From: Clostridiales bacterium
Lineage (GTDB): Bacteria; Bacillota; Clostridia; Lachnospirales; Lachnospiraceae
Assembly: GCA_029010495.1 (NCBI GenBank)
Contig: JAQXKO010000019.1
Coordinates: 35,174-99,173, forward strand
DNA length: 64,000 bases
Reading direction: 5' to 3'
Shown: positions 8,724 through 16,908 of the stretch, one piece after another
Numbering within the stretch: the stretch's first letter is position 1
Layout: every line of letters begins with the position of its first letter
Program-made: the position numbers and the translations under genes
Notes under the pieces: generated by a model
What the model saw: the letters and a program-made list of their open reading frames with translations, nothing else
Database searches by the model: none
What the model was told of the DNA's origin: nothing

Positions 8724-9725
8724 TCAGCATATTCTCGGCAAGCCTTCACCCACGAGAACATCCTTTTTTACCCTGCCTCCGATATGGGTATTAATGTAGA
8801 GTCCGTGTTTTTCATCATCTCTTTCGCATATTTTCCCTATTATCGCTGCATTCTCACCGTATTTTGAACGTTTGATGCACTCAAGCGCCTTTTCGGCATC
8901 CTCTTTTGCCACAACAGCAACCAGCTTGCCTTCATTGCCCATATAAAGAGGGTCAAGTCCCAAAAGATCCGAAAATCCGGCCACCTCACTGCTTACCGGA
9001 ACAGCCTCCTCATCAATTTCAATCACACATTCCGAGGCTTTTGAAAGCTCCGCAAGAATGGTTGCGAGACCGCCTCTTGTTATATCACGCATCGCCTTAA
9101 TGCATACGCCCTCAGAACGCATGTTTTCTATCATATCCTTAAGCACCGCCACGTCTGACATCACATTATTTTCTATACCCATTCTGGTCTTTAATATTGC
9201 GACATGATGGTCTCCCAGATTGCCTGACACTATAATGACATCACCCTCTGCCACACGGTCCGCACCGAACTCTTCATCCTCAAATACTCCCACGCCCGTT
9301 GTGTTGATATACAGGCCTCCGTCGCCCGGCACTACCTTGGTATCACCTGCAACTATTTTTACTCCGGCCTCTTCTGCAGCCGAAGCCATGCTCTTCACAA
9401 TCATCTCGAGGTCATCAGTTTTAAGTCCGTTGCATAGAATAAAGCCACAGGTAAGATACTTCGGAACGGCTCCTCTTACAAGCAAATCGTTCACCGTGCC
9501 GCACACGCTGAGCTTTCCTATATCGCCGCCCGGAAATATATACGGCTCCACCACAAAGCTGTCGGTAGTAACGGCAAGCCTTCTGCCGCCGGGTACTATT
9601 GTTGCATCCTCCATTTGCGCAAGATATTCGTTGTTAAAATATTTTGCAAATATATTTTCAATCAGACTTGAAGTACCAAGTCCTCCGCTTCCGTGTGCTG
9701 ATGTAATTACCTTTTCCATAATCAT
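8724..9725 (-). CDS. hypE: Hydrogenase maturation factor HypE
   Basis: A 333-residue HypE (AIR synthetase/PurM fold). HypE receives carbamoyl from HypF on its C-terminal Cys and dehydrates it to a thiocyanate that supplies CN ligands to the [NiFe] centre. The terminal PRIC with the acceptor Cys is intact, and the ATP-binding GSGGLGTSSLI and AGDTKVVPGDGG motifs are present. The start has AAGGAGG 8 nt upstream. It is the last gene of the ech-hyp cluster; 179 nt separate it from hypD, and most of that gap is filled by a small open frame. Confidence 0.95.
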   Translation of the reverse strand: MIMEKVITSAHGSGGLGTSSLIENIFAKYFNNEYLAQMEDATIVPGGRRLAVTTDSFVVEPYIFPGGDIGKLSVCGTVNDLLVRGAVPKYLTCGFILCNGLKTDDLEMIVKSMASAAEEAGVKIVAGDTKVVPGDGGLYINTTGVGVFEDEEFGADRVAEGDVIIVSGNLGDHHVAILKTRMGIENNVMSDVAVLKDMIENMRSEGVCIKAMRDITRGGLATILAELSKASECVIEIDEEAVPVSSEVAGFSDLLGLDPLYMGNEGKLVAVVAKEDAEKALECIKRSKYGENAAIIGKICERDDEKHGLYINTHIGGRVKKDVLVGEGLPRIC

Positions 9726-9738
9726 TCATTTACCCTCC

Positions 9739-9903
9739 TTAAAGAAGGTCTGTCCTTTTTTTATAATCTGAAGCCCGTAAGTCATACGAACTTCTTAGCA
9801 ATCTTGCTGTTAAAAAGAGCTTCTTCACAGTCCAAAGATACTTACCCTGTCCCCGCACCGTGCAGTCTGCCCCGGCCGTCCTAAGCGGCAGAGAACCTGT
9901 CAT
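9739..9903 (-). CDS. Small ORF (54 aa) between hypD and hypE
   Basis: An open frame of 54 codons starting with ATG 1 nt after the hypD stop and ending 13 nt before hypE, so it fills the gap exactly. The predicted peptide is basic in its second half (GKYLWTVKKLFLTARLLRSS) and has no Cys pair or clear membrane helix. I recognise no family. No strong ribosome binding site is visible, so translation would rely on coupling to hypD. Codon choice (AGG, CGG, GGG) is less typical than in the neighbours, which argues against coding. It may be a real operon peptide, a remnant, or chance. Confidence 0.35.
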   Translation of the reverse strand: MTGSLPLRTAGADCTVRGQGKYLWTVKKLFLTARLLRSSYDLRASDYKKRTDLL

Positions 9904-9904
9904 C

Positions 9905-10930
9905 TTATAAATAAGCCCTGCAGCTTCCCTCCTCGGAAACCATACATGCCCCCACGGGATTGGCAGGAGTACATGCTTTTCCGAAAAGAGGACATTTATC
10001 AGGTGTTATTTCACCTGTTATTACCCTGCCGCAGCAGCAGCCGGTGTTCAAATTGTCCTCTGTAAGGTTGTCGCTTCCGGCATCGTAAGACATGTATTCC
10101 TTCCTCAGCAAAAGACCCGAGGATTTAACCATACCTATTCCCCGCCAATAAGCATCCGACTTGATAAAATACTTATTCACAATCGCTTCAGCCGCTTTAT
10201 TCCCGCTTTCCGTTACGGCCTGCCTGTAACAGTTTATTACCTCACCGCTGCCGGCCTTTTTCACAAGAGCATACAGAGCCATCACCAGCTCCTCAGGTTT
10301 AAATCCTCCAACCGCAAAGGGAATACCGTATTTTTCTGCAACCGGTCTGAATAAGTCGCTTCCCGTCACCGTACAGACGTGACCCGGTGCCAGAAAACCG
10401 TCAGGTCTTGTCGGCCCTTCACAAATCATTTCCGTAACCTCGGGCATTGTCTTTAGCGCTGTTAACAGTCTGACATTTTTCACGTTGCATGCAATCAGCT
10501 CCTCCAGCAAAAGAGTATATACGGGGGTAGTTGTTTCAAACCCGACTGCCGCAAATACAAAGCTTTTATCCGGCTCATTCATGGCCATGTCAACTATATC
10601 GGCAGGAGAATATACCATTCGCACGTCATATCCCAGTGCCTTCAAGTCATTAAGAGAGCCTTTACTTCCCGGAACTCTGAGCAAATCTCCGAATGTTACA
10701 ACAGCCTCTCCGCCCTCCAGTAATCTGATAAGCCTGTCAATAAATGATGTCGGCGTTACGCAAACAGGACATCCCGGTCCCGGTATAAGTCTTATTTTTT
10801 CAGAAAGCATTCCCCTTATACCGCTTTTTGACAATGCATTTGTGTGACTGCCGCATATTTCCATAAATGAAAGCTTAGGACCGTCATAGTCTCGCAGAAA
10901 GGCTGATGCCTTTTTAACATATTCATTCAT
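9905..10930 (-). CDS. hypD: Hydrogenase maturation factor HypD
   Basis: A 341-residue HypD, the iron-sulfur scaffold on which, with HypC, the Fe(CN)2CO unit is assembled. Key motifs are present: MEICGSHTNAL, GPGCPVC and GFETTTP near the N-terminal half, and the C-terminal cluster region GCCCGRV, DKCPLFGKAC and GACMVSEEGSC that ligates the [4Fe-4S] cluster. I set the start at 10930 because GGGAGAAG precedes that ATG and it gives the family N-terminus (MNEYVKKA); it overlaps the hypC end by 8 nt, a sign of translational coupling. Confidence 0.95.
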   Translation of the reverse strand: MNEYVKKASAFLRDYDGPKLSFMEICGSHTNALSKSGIRGMLSEKIRLIPGPGCPVCVTPTSFIDRLIRLLEGGEAVVTFGDLLRVPGSKGSLNDLKALGYDVRMVYSPADIVDMAMNEPDKSFVFAAVGFETTTPVYTLLLEELIACNVKNVRLLTALKTMPEVTEMICEGPTRPDGFLAPGHVCTVTGSDLFRPVAEKYGIPFAVGGFKPEELVMALYALVKKAGSGEVINCYRQAVTESGNKAAEAIVNKYFIKSDAYWRGIGMVKSSGLLLRKEYMSYDAGSDNLTEDNLNTGCCCGRVITGEITPDKCPLFGKACTPANPVGACMVSEEGSCRAYL

Positions 10931-11141
10931 CGTCTTCTCCCAGCATTTCAAACAGCTTTTTCATATCCTCCGCATCACTTTCCTTAAGCTTCTGGATAAC
11001 AAGCCCCGCATGCACCAGCACATAATCTCCCGGGACAATATCTATAATACCGCTTCTTGCGGTAACAACGTTGCCGCTAAAATCAATACTTGCTCTCCCG
11101 TTTTCCACACTTAATACCTTTCCCGGTACTGCAACACACAT
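10923..11141 (-). CDS. hypC: Hydrogenase maturation chaperone HypC
   Basis: A 72-residue HypC/HupF. The invariant N-terminal MCVAVPGKV is intact, including Cys2, which binds the Fe precursor and the large-subunit Cys. HypC carries the Fe(CN)2CO unit from HypD to the hydrogenase large subunit. It overlaps hypD by 8 nt and starts 22 nt after hypF ends. The acidic C-terminus (EMLGEDDE) is a usual variable tail. Confidence 0.95.
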   Translation of the reverse strand: MCVAVPGKVLSVENGRASIDFSGNVVTARSGIIDIVPGDYVLVHAGLVIQKLKESDAEDMKKLFEMLGEDDE

Positions 11142-11163
11142 ATAAAGCCTCCATCATTACAAA

Positions 11164-13512
11164 TCATTCTTTATTTTTTTCATAAAGCTCGGCCGCAAGA
11201 TAAAGCTGTCCCGCGGCTATGCCGTCATCACCTGAAGGAACTGCTTTATTATACAATACCCTCATGCCTGCCTTCTTTAGTTTATTTATACAAAGCTCAA
11301 GAAGCAGCCTGTTGGCAAAGCAGCCGCCGGAAAGCACTACCGTCCCCGGCTCTTCACCTGCCTGCTTAAAGCAAAGCCCTGACATATTTACAACATATTC
11401 GGCTATGGCAACATGAAAAAGTACTGCCAGCTTCCCTTTTTCGACTCCCTTATTCATCAGACCTATAATATTTCTTATGAGCCCCGGCGTATCTCCCACA
11501 GGTCTGCTGTCCTGACTTATGATTTCCAGACAAAGTCCTTCTGATACGTCATCAGGTAACAAATCCGTTATCTCCTCATATCCGTAATGTGAATTAAGAT
11601 AATTTACGGCCATGTACTCAAGACTTATCGGGCATTGTCCTTCGTATTCATTATAAAAGTCTGCTCCCAGGAGAAGCGAAACCGCATCAAAAAGTCTTCC
11701 CATGGAGCTGTTTTCCACAGTATTAATATTATTTTTTATTGCAGCCCACACAATATTGCAGGCAGCTTTATCAACAGGCCTTTGGCGGTGAGACGAAGCA
11801 ATGCGAATCACTTCGTCAATTGCCTTATTAATTTCGTCATCATTACCCTGCCCTGCAAGATAGGCACACAGTGGCAGGAATGGGTCAACAGACGCCTTAT
11901 CCCCTCCGGTCATTTTTACCGGCATTAATCCGCCCGCATGCGTCAATTTACCGTATGAGTAAAAATAAGCTTCTCCGCCGTATACTCCTCCGTTTTCACC
12001 ATATCCCGTTCCGTCAAAGGAAAAGGCTGCCAGGCTGTCCGGATGTTTATTTTCAGCAAGAACGCTGTACACATGCGCCCGGTGATGATAAACCTTAATC
12101 GTCTGTTTACTTAACTCTTCGCCATATTTTGAAGATTCATACAATATATGTCTGTCGCAGACAACCCTGTCGTATTTGAGATTAAGCATATTGCCGAATC
12201 TATTAACAGCCATTTTATATTTTGCCTTGTTTAAGGGATTTATGAGATCACCGAAATACTGGCTGATATATATTTTATTACCCGAACTGTAGCCGAAGCT
12301 TCCTTTAAGGTCTGCACCCAGAGCGAGCATGGAAGGAATTGATTTGTCGATTTCAATTGGCTGCGGTACCAGTCCGCGTCCTCTTCTTAAGACCTGAACG
12401 GTTCCGTCAACAACTCTCATGATTGAATCGTCTACGGGAGTTACAATCTCCCGCTCATGATACAAAACCGGCACATCAAAGCATATTATGTCCTCATCAC
12501 TTGTAATAATGGGACTTCCCTGATAATTTGCACTTGTTGAAACCAGATAATCAAATTCATCATTAAGCATCATAAACAGTCCCGAGGAAGGAAGCATGGC
12601 TCCTACATAAGGGCTGTCGGCAAACACTTTTTTACTTATTTTTATATCGTTTTCTTTTGCGCGAAGAAGCACAATCGGTCTTACGCTGCTTAATAAAAGC
12701 TCTTCCTCAGACTCATTAACATATGCAAGCTTTCTAAGCGCCGCAGCATCCTTAACAACAAGCGCGAAAGGCTTTTTTTCACGTTTTTTAAGCCTTCTTA
12801 ATTCTGTAACCGCTTTCTCCGAGGAAGCATCGCATACAAAATGATATCCTCCCGTATCCTTTATGGCAATAACAAAGCCTGACTTAATTAATGCTACCGC
12901 TTCGCAATATGCCTCTTCCCTGTACAAAAATCTGTTTTTATGATTTAATATCAGCTTCATGCCGCAGTCAGGGCAGCTAATGGTCTGAGCAAAATACCGA
13001 ATATCCGATATGTCAGAATATTCCTTTTTACATTTATCACACGGCTCATACACTGACATGGTTGTATTGACCCTGTCATAAGGAGTTCTGTTAATAATTG
13101 AATATCTGGGTCCGCAGACCCGGCAGCTTATAAACGGATATCTGTAGCGTCTGCCGGCTCTGTCCCTTAATTCTCTCTCACAATTTTTACACGGCGGTAA
13201 ATCGGCAGGCAGAAAAGACACATTTTCTTCAGTGTCATAATCACTTTCGATAATTGATACTCCCGAAATATCCTTATCAGCTATTTTTTTAACGGAAATA
13301 TCACTTATTTTTGCACCCTCCGGATAAAAGTCATAAAGGCGGCGGACCAAACCTTCCGCCGCCTGCAGGCTTAATTTTGCTTCAATTTTTACTATGCCTC
13401 CGGTGTTTCTTACAGTAGCATTGACTTGCTCACGTCGAAGCATATTAGCAACATACGGTCTGTAGCCCACACCCTGCACGAGTCCCTTTACTGTTATCTC
13501 TACACAACTCAT
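11164..13512 (-). CDS. hypF: Carbamoyltransferase HypF
   Basis: A 782-residue HypF that makes the carbamoyl-adenylate from carbamoyl phosphate and transfers it to HypE. Domains in order: acylphosphatase (1-90, VKGLVQGVGYRPYV), two Zn fingers (about 105-185; CKNC, CRVCG, CDKCKKEY, CPDCG), YrdC-like nucleotide domain (about 195-380; KDTGGYHFVCDA) and Kae1-like domain (390-780; VYHHRAHVYS, FSFDGTGYGENGGVYGGE, LSGGCFAN). All are complete and of usual length. It starts 2 nt after the ferredoxin-subunit stop, so structural and maturation genes share one transcript. Confidence 0.96.
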   Translation of the reverse strand: MSCVEITVKGLVQGVGYRPYVANMLRREQVNATVRNTGGIVKIEAKLSLQAAEGLVRRLYDFYPEGAKISDISVKKIADKDISGVSIIESDYDTEENVSFLPADLPPCKNCERELRDRAGRRYRYPFISCRVCGPRYSIINRTPYDRVNTTMSVYEPCDKCKKEYSDISDIRYFAQTISCPDCGMKLILNHKNRFLYREEAYCEAVALIKSGFVIAIKDTGGYHFVCDASSEKAVTELRRLKKREKKPFALVVKDAAALRKLAYVNESEEELLLSSVRPIVLLRAKENDIKISKKVFADSPYVGAMLPSSGLFMMLNDEFDYLVSTSANYQGSPIITSDEDIICFDVPVLYHEREIVTPVDDSIMRVVDGTVQVLRRGRGLVPQPIEIDKSIPSMLALGADLKGSFGYSSGNKIYISQYFGDLINPLNKAKYKMAVNRFGNMLNLKYDRVVCDRHILYESSKYGEELSKQTIKVYHHRAHVYSVLAENKHPDSLAAFSFDGTGYGENGGVYGGEAYFYSYGKLTHAGGLMPVKMTGGDKASVDPFLPLCAYLAGQGNDDEINKAIDEVIRIASSHRQRPVDKAACNIVWAAIKNNINTVENSSMGRLFDAVSLLLGADFYNEYEGQCPISLEYMAVNYLNSHYGYEEITDLLPDDVSEGLCLEIISQDSRPVGDTPGLIRNIIGLMNKGVEKGKLAVLFHVAIAEYVVNMSGLCFKQAGEEPGTVVLSGGCFANRLLLELCINKLKKAGMRVLYNKAVPSGDDGIAAGQLYLAAELYEKNKE

Positions 13513-13514
13513 AA

Positions 13515-14054
13515 TTAAATAGTCTTAGTCTCGAACTTAATACATTTCTTTGGACAGTTTCTTTCGCAAAGGCCGCAGCTGATACACTTGTTGATATCAA
13601 GCTCCCATGTCTTTGCAGCCCTGTCAACCCTGATTGCCTGAACAGGACACTTTTTGTCACATAACGTACAATATACACAAACCCCGGGATCATATACAGG
13701 ATATTTCTTTTCAACCTCTTTATGAAAAGATGTAACCTTTTTCTCATAATCCGGCGCAGTATATCCCGGAACAATCTTAAGGCATTTCTTTACACACTTT
13801 TCAGCGCAATAGCCGCACTGGATACAGTCAAAATTATTGATGCTCCAGTTACCGCTTCGTTTATCAACCTCAATTGCCCTGGGCGGACACATTTTTGAAC
13901 ACAGACCGCACAGCGTACATAATTCAAAATCAATTTCAATATGTCCTCTTGTTCTTTCCCCATACTCTGCCGGTTTCTCCGGATAGGAGGTTGTAACCGG
14001 CGGAAGGAAAAGATTTTTTATTGCAGTTTTTGCAAACTTCATTATCTTAGCCAT
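13515..14054 (-). CDS. echF: Ech hydrogenase polyferredoxin subunit (EchF/NuoI-like) with four cluster motifs
   Basis: A 179-residue iron-sulfur subunit passing electrons between soluble ferredoxin and the hydrogenase. The N-terminus (KTAIKNLFLPPVTTSYP) is the usual membrane-arm contact of EchF/NuoI. Four complete CxxCxxCxxxC motifs start at Cys46, 77, 126 and 157. Residues 37-96 and 118-176 are clearly two copies of the same two-cluster unit. Described EchF proteins have two clusters (about 120-140 residues), so this chain carries an extra ferredoxin module by internal duplication. Gene order after echE and tight spacing to hypF support the assignment. Confidence 0.9.
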   Translation of the reverse strand: MAKIMKFAKTAIKNLFLPPVTTSYPEKPAEYGERTRGHIEIDFELCTLCGLCSKMCPPRAIEVDKRSGNWSINNFDCIQCGYCAEKCVKKCLKIVPGYTAPDYEKKVTSFHKEVEKKYPVYDPGVCVYCTLCDKKCPVQAIRVDRAAKTWELDINKCISCGLCERNCPKKCIKFETKTI

Positions 14055-14088
14055 GTTTTTTCCTCATTACCTGTAAATATTTATACAA

Positions 14089-15168
14089 TTATCGCTCGGT
14101 GCAGCTGATACATGGATCTATTGACAGAACATAAAGTGCCACATCCGATACCTGGGCACCCTTAAGAATGCTTACCATCGGCTGGATATTGGCGAATGTA
14201 GGAGTACGGAGTCTCAACCTGTCAAGATACCTTGTTCCGTTAGCCTTAAGATAATATGTTCCCTCGCCTCTGGGCTGTTCAAGTCTCATCAGATACTCGC
14301 CCGACGGATTGCCCTTTACTACTACTGCCACCTCACCGGCAGGAATCTTATCGATACACTGATTAATAAGGTCAAGCGCAACAAATATTTCATCAATTCT
14401 TACCTTTGTACGTGCATACGCATCACCGTCTTTTTCAGTACACATTTTAAATTCAAGCTCATCATATGCCGAATAACCTGTCTCGCGAAGGTCGATTTCA
14501 ACTCCGCTTCCACGTGCAAAAGGTCCCACGGCACCCATTTCAAGAGCCTGCTCTTTAGTAAGGATTGCGACGCCTCTTAAGCGCTTATTGACAGTCAGGT
14601 CCTGAAGAAATGTATCTGCAATCACCTTAACCTCTTTCCTGATATCTTCAAAGGAAATCTTGAAGCCCTTAAGCATATCATCAGGAACATCCTTTAGCAG
14701 ACCGCCGATTTTATTAACTGAAAAAATACATCTTCCGCCTGTAGATGCTTCAAACATATCGAGCACCTTTTCACGAATTCTCCAGCACTGATAAAAAAGA
14801 TTCTCATATCCGAATGCATCAGCATAAAGACCGAGCCAGAGAAGGTGTGAATGGACTCTTGACATCTCGGCCCACATTGTTCTCAGGTAGGCTGCCCTTC
14901 TCGGAACCGTAACATTCATAATTCTTTCCATCGACTCGCAATAGCCCATTCCGTGCATAAAGCTGCAGATACCGCAGGTTCTTTCAACTACATATACAAG
15001 TTCATTAAAGTCCTTTTTTCTTACAAGCTCCTCCAGACCTCTGTGAACAAAACCTATGGAGGGAACTGCCTCCACTACTGTTTCATCCTCAAGCACCAAA
15101 TCAAGATGAATCGGCTCCGGCAGAACCGGATGCTGCGGACCGAACGGAATTACACTCTGTTTACTCAT
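14089..15168 (-). CDS. echE: Ech-type [NiFe] hydrogenase large subunit
   Basis: A 359-residue group 4 [NiFe] hydrogenase catalytic subunit, related to NuoD of complex I. Both Ni-ligand pairs are intact: RTCGIC (Cys65, Cys68) and DPCISC (Cys353, Cys356), so it is a hydrogenase rather than a complex I subunit. The chain ends only three residues after the last Cys (TER), so there is no C-terminal extension to be cleaved. N-terminal GPQHPVLPEPIHL and HRGLEEL are family landmarks. It lies 19 nt after the NuoC-like gene. Role: reduce protons with electrons from ferredoxin, or the reverse. Confidence 0.96.
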   Translation of the reverse strand: MSKQSVIPFGPQHPVLPEPIHLDLVLEDETVVEAVPSIGFVHRGLEELVRKKDFNELVYVVERTCGICSFMHGMGYCESMERIMNVTVPRRAAYLRTMWAEMSRVHSHLLWLGLYADAFGYENLFYQCWRIREKVLDMFEASTGGRCIFSVNKIGGLLKDVPDDMLKGFKISFEDIRKEVKVIADTFLQDLTVNKRLRGVAILTKEQALEMGAVGPFARGSGVEIDLRETGYSAYDELEFKMCTEKDGDAYARTKVRIDEIFVALDLINQCIDKIPAGEVAVVVKGNPSGEYLMRLEQPRGEGTYYLKANGTRYLDRLRLRTPTFANIQPMVSILKGAQVSDVALYVLSIDPCISCTER

Positions 15169-15187
15169 TGTATGACCTCACTTATAA

Positions 15188-15556
15188 TTATCTTTCAAAA
15201 TCCGAAACATAAGGTGTATCAGCCTCAATTTTATAAAGCTTTCGATTAAAAGCATTCTCAGGTGCATCAATCTTTACACCATAAAGCTCAATTGCCTCAT
15301 ATTCATACGGAACTGCATACGGATAATACTCTGCTATGCTTGGAATCACATCATCATATTCTGCCAGAAGTCTTAAATTATCAACCTTATAATCCCCTTC
15401 ATCAAAACAGTAAATTACCTGATAATGATCTTCCAGATGAGTGGCAAAAAGCTGTAAAAGTCTCTTGCCCTCCCGTCTTTTTCTACTGACAAAATCAAGT
15501 AAATTTTCAGGGCTTACAGATGTATATGTCTGAATATCTTCATATTTTTTACTCAT
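15188..15556 (-). CDS. echD: Ech hydrogenase NuoC-like subunit
   Basis: A 122-residue homologue of the complex I 30-kDa subunit, shorter than NuoC as usual for EchD. It carries the strand pattern RLLQLFATHLEDHYQVIYCF and the motif EYEAIELYGVKID, matching the conserved E-x-ELxG-region of the family. It should bridge the large and small hydrogenase subunits on the cytoplasmic side; no cofactor is expected. The ATG at 15556 overlaps the echC stop by 8 nt. Confidence 0.88.
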   Translation of the reverse strand: MSKKYEDIQTYTSVSPENLLDFVSRKRREGKRLLQLFATHLEDHYQVIYCFDEGDYKVDNLRLLAEYDDVIPSIAEYYPYAVPYEYEAIELYGVKIDAPENAFNRKLYKIEADTPYVSDFER

Positions 15557-15995
15557 TGCTTCCTCCCTTGCGCTGCTCAGTCAGGCATTTTTCCTTTAAT
15601 ACTTCCTTAGCCTTTACAATACCGTCAATAATTGACTGAGGTCTCGCGGCACAGCCCGGTACATATACATCTACCGGAATAACCGTATCTGTTCCCCCGA
15701 GAATATTATAGCACTCCTTGAAAACACCGCCCGTACATGCACAGGCTCCGATTGCCACGACAACCTTTGGCGAAGGCATCTGGTCATATATCTGCTTAAT
15801 AACCTTTCTGTTAAGTTTATTAACACCTCCGGTTACAAGAAAAATGTCCGCATGCATCGGGTCTCCCGTATTAATGACTCCAAAACGCTCAATGTCATAT
15901 ACAGGTGTCAGTGAAGCAAGCACCTCCATATCACAGCCGTTACAGCTCGAACCGTCATAATGAATTACCCATGGTGATTTTGAGATATCTTTCAC
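15549..15995 (-). CDS. echC: Ech hydrogenase small subunit (NuoB-like)
   Basis: A 148-residue NuoB/hydrogenase small-subunit homologue that holds the proximal [4Fe-4S] cluster beside the [NiFe] site. Ligand candidates are Cys18 and Cys21 (SSCNGCDME), Cys85 or 87 (IGACACTGG) and Cys115 (VPGCAARP). It is a single-cluster, short small subunit as in group 4 enzymes. It overlaps echD and follows echB by 46 nt. Confidence 0.94.
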   Translation of the reverse strand: MKDISKSPWVIHYDGSSCNGCDMEVLASLTPVYDIERFGVINTGDPMHADIFLVTGGVNKLNRKVIKQIYDQMPSPKVVVAIGACACTGGVFKECYNILGGTDTVIPVDVYVPGCAARPQSIIDGIVKAKEVLKEKCLTEQRKGGSNE

Positions 15996-16041
15996 AACAA
16001 TCCTCTTTCCGCACTATCAGTGCAATTTATATGTCAATCTG

Positions 16042-16908
16042 TTACTTTAAAATTTCAAGGACAACAATATTAATACCGCCGCATACAAGTGTCATTATCC
16101 AGGAAGAAGTAAGCATCTGTTTCCAGGTAAGTCTTGCACTCGTATTGTCAATAAGCACTTCAAGCACTATTGTGAGCAGTACAACCGCTGCCGCAGCAAT
16201 GTAGCTTAACGGATTTGATGTCACAAAGAAAAGACCTGTGACACCCAAAAGAAATACTTTTTCATACCACTCCGCAATCTCGATTATACCAAGCATCGGG
16301 CCTGACATTTCGGTAGTGATACCTTTAACTATTTCCTGGTGGGCGTGGTGCGATGTAGATATGTCAAATGGTGATTTACGAAGCTTGATTGTAAGTATAA
16401 ATATAAATCCGACAAAAACACCCGGAAGCTTTACTATCGGCATCAAATCCGTTGAAATCATATTACTGACATTAAAGCTGCCGCATGCAAGATATAGGCC
16501 CACGGCTGTCAAAAGCACCATCGGTTCATAAGACATCATCTGAATCATCTCACGGTTCACACCCATTGATGAATACGGTGAATGCGTAACGCTTGCCGCT
16601 ACGACAAGAAAAATTGCCGCAGTCGTAAGAGTGAAAAAAACAAGCAGAAGGTCTGCTCCTCCAAAGAAAAGTGCACCTGTAATCATCATAAAAAACATAT
16701 ATGAGATAACCATAAACTGCTGTGCGCGGTTAACAATCTGAGGTGTTTTGCCAAAAAGCTTTTTAACGTCTTTATAGGCCTGCGTTACGGGAGGTCCCAC
16801 CCTGCGCTGCATTCTTGCGGAAAGCTTTCTTTCAATACCGGATATCAGACCGCCCAAAACAGGTGCCGCAAAAATAAACAATAATGCACATATAATCCTG
16901 ACTACCAT
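16042..16908 (-). CDS. echB: Ech hydrogenase membrane subunit (NuoH-like)
   Basis: A 288-residue integral membrane protein of the NuoH/HycD family, with about eight hydrophobic helices. The conserved cytoplasmic loop near residues 20-55 (GIERKLSARMQRRVGPP) and the acidic loop near 195 (HHAHQEIVKGITTE) are present; the latter is part of the ion/quinone-site region linking the catalytic arm to the pump. Its ATG overlaps the end of echA by 7 nt. Confidence 0.94.
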   Translation of the reverse strand: MVVRIICALLFIFAAPVLGGLISGIERKLSARMQRRVGPPVTQAYKDVKKLFGKTPQIVNRAQQFMVISYMFFMMITGALFFGGADLLLVFFTLTTAAIFLVVAASVTHSPYSSMGVNREMIQMMSYEPMVLLTAVGLYLACGSFNVSNMISTDLMPIVKLPGVFVGFIFILTIKLRKSPFDISTSHHAHQEIVKGITTEMSGPMLGIIEIAEWYEKVFLLGVTGLFFVTSNPLSYIAAAAVVLLTIVLEVLIDNTSARLTWKQMLTSSWIMTLVCGGINIVVLEILK

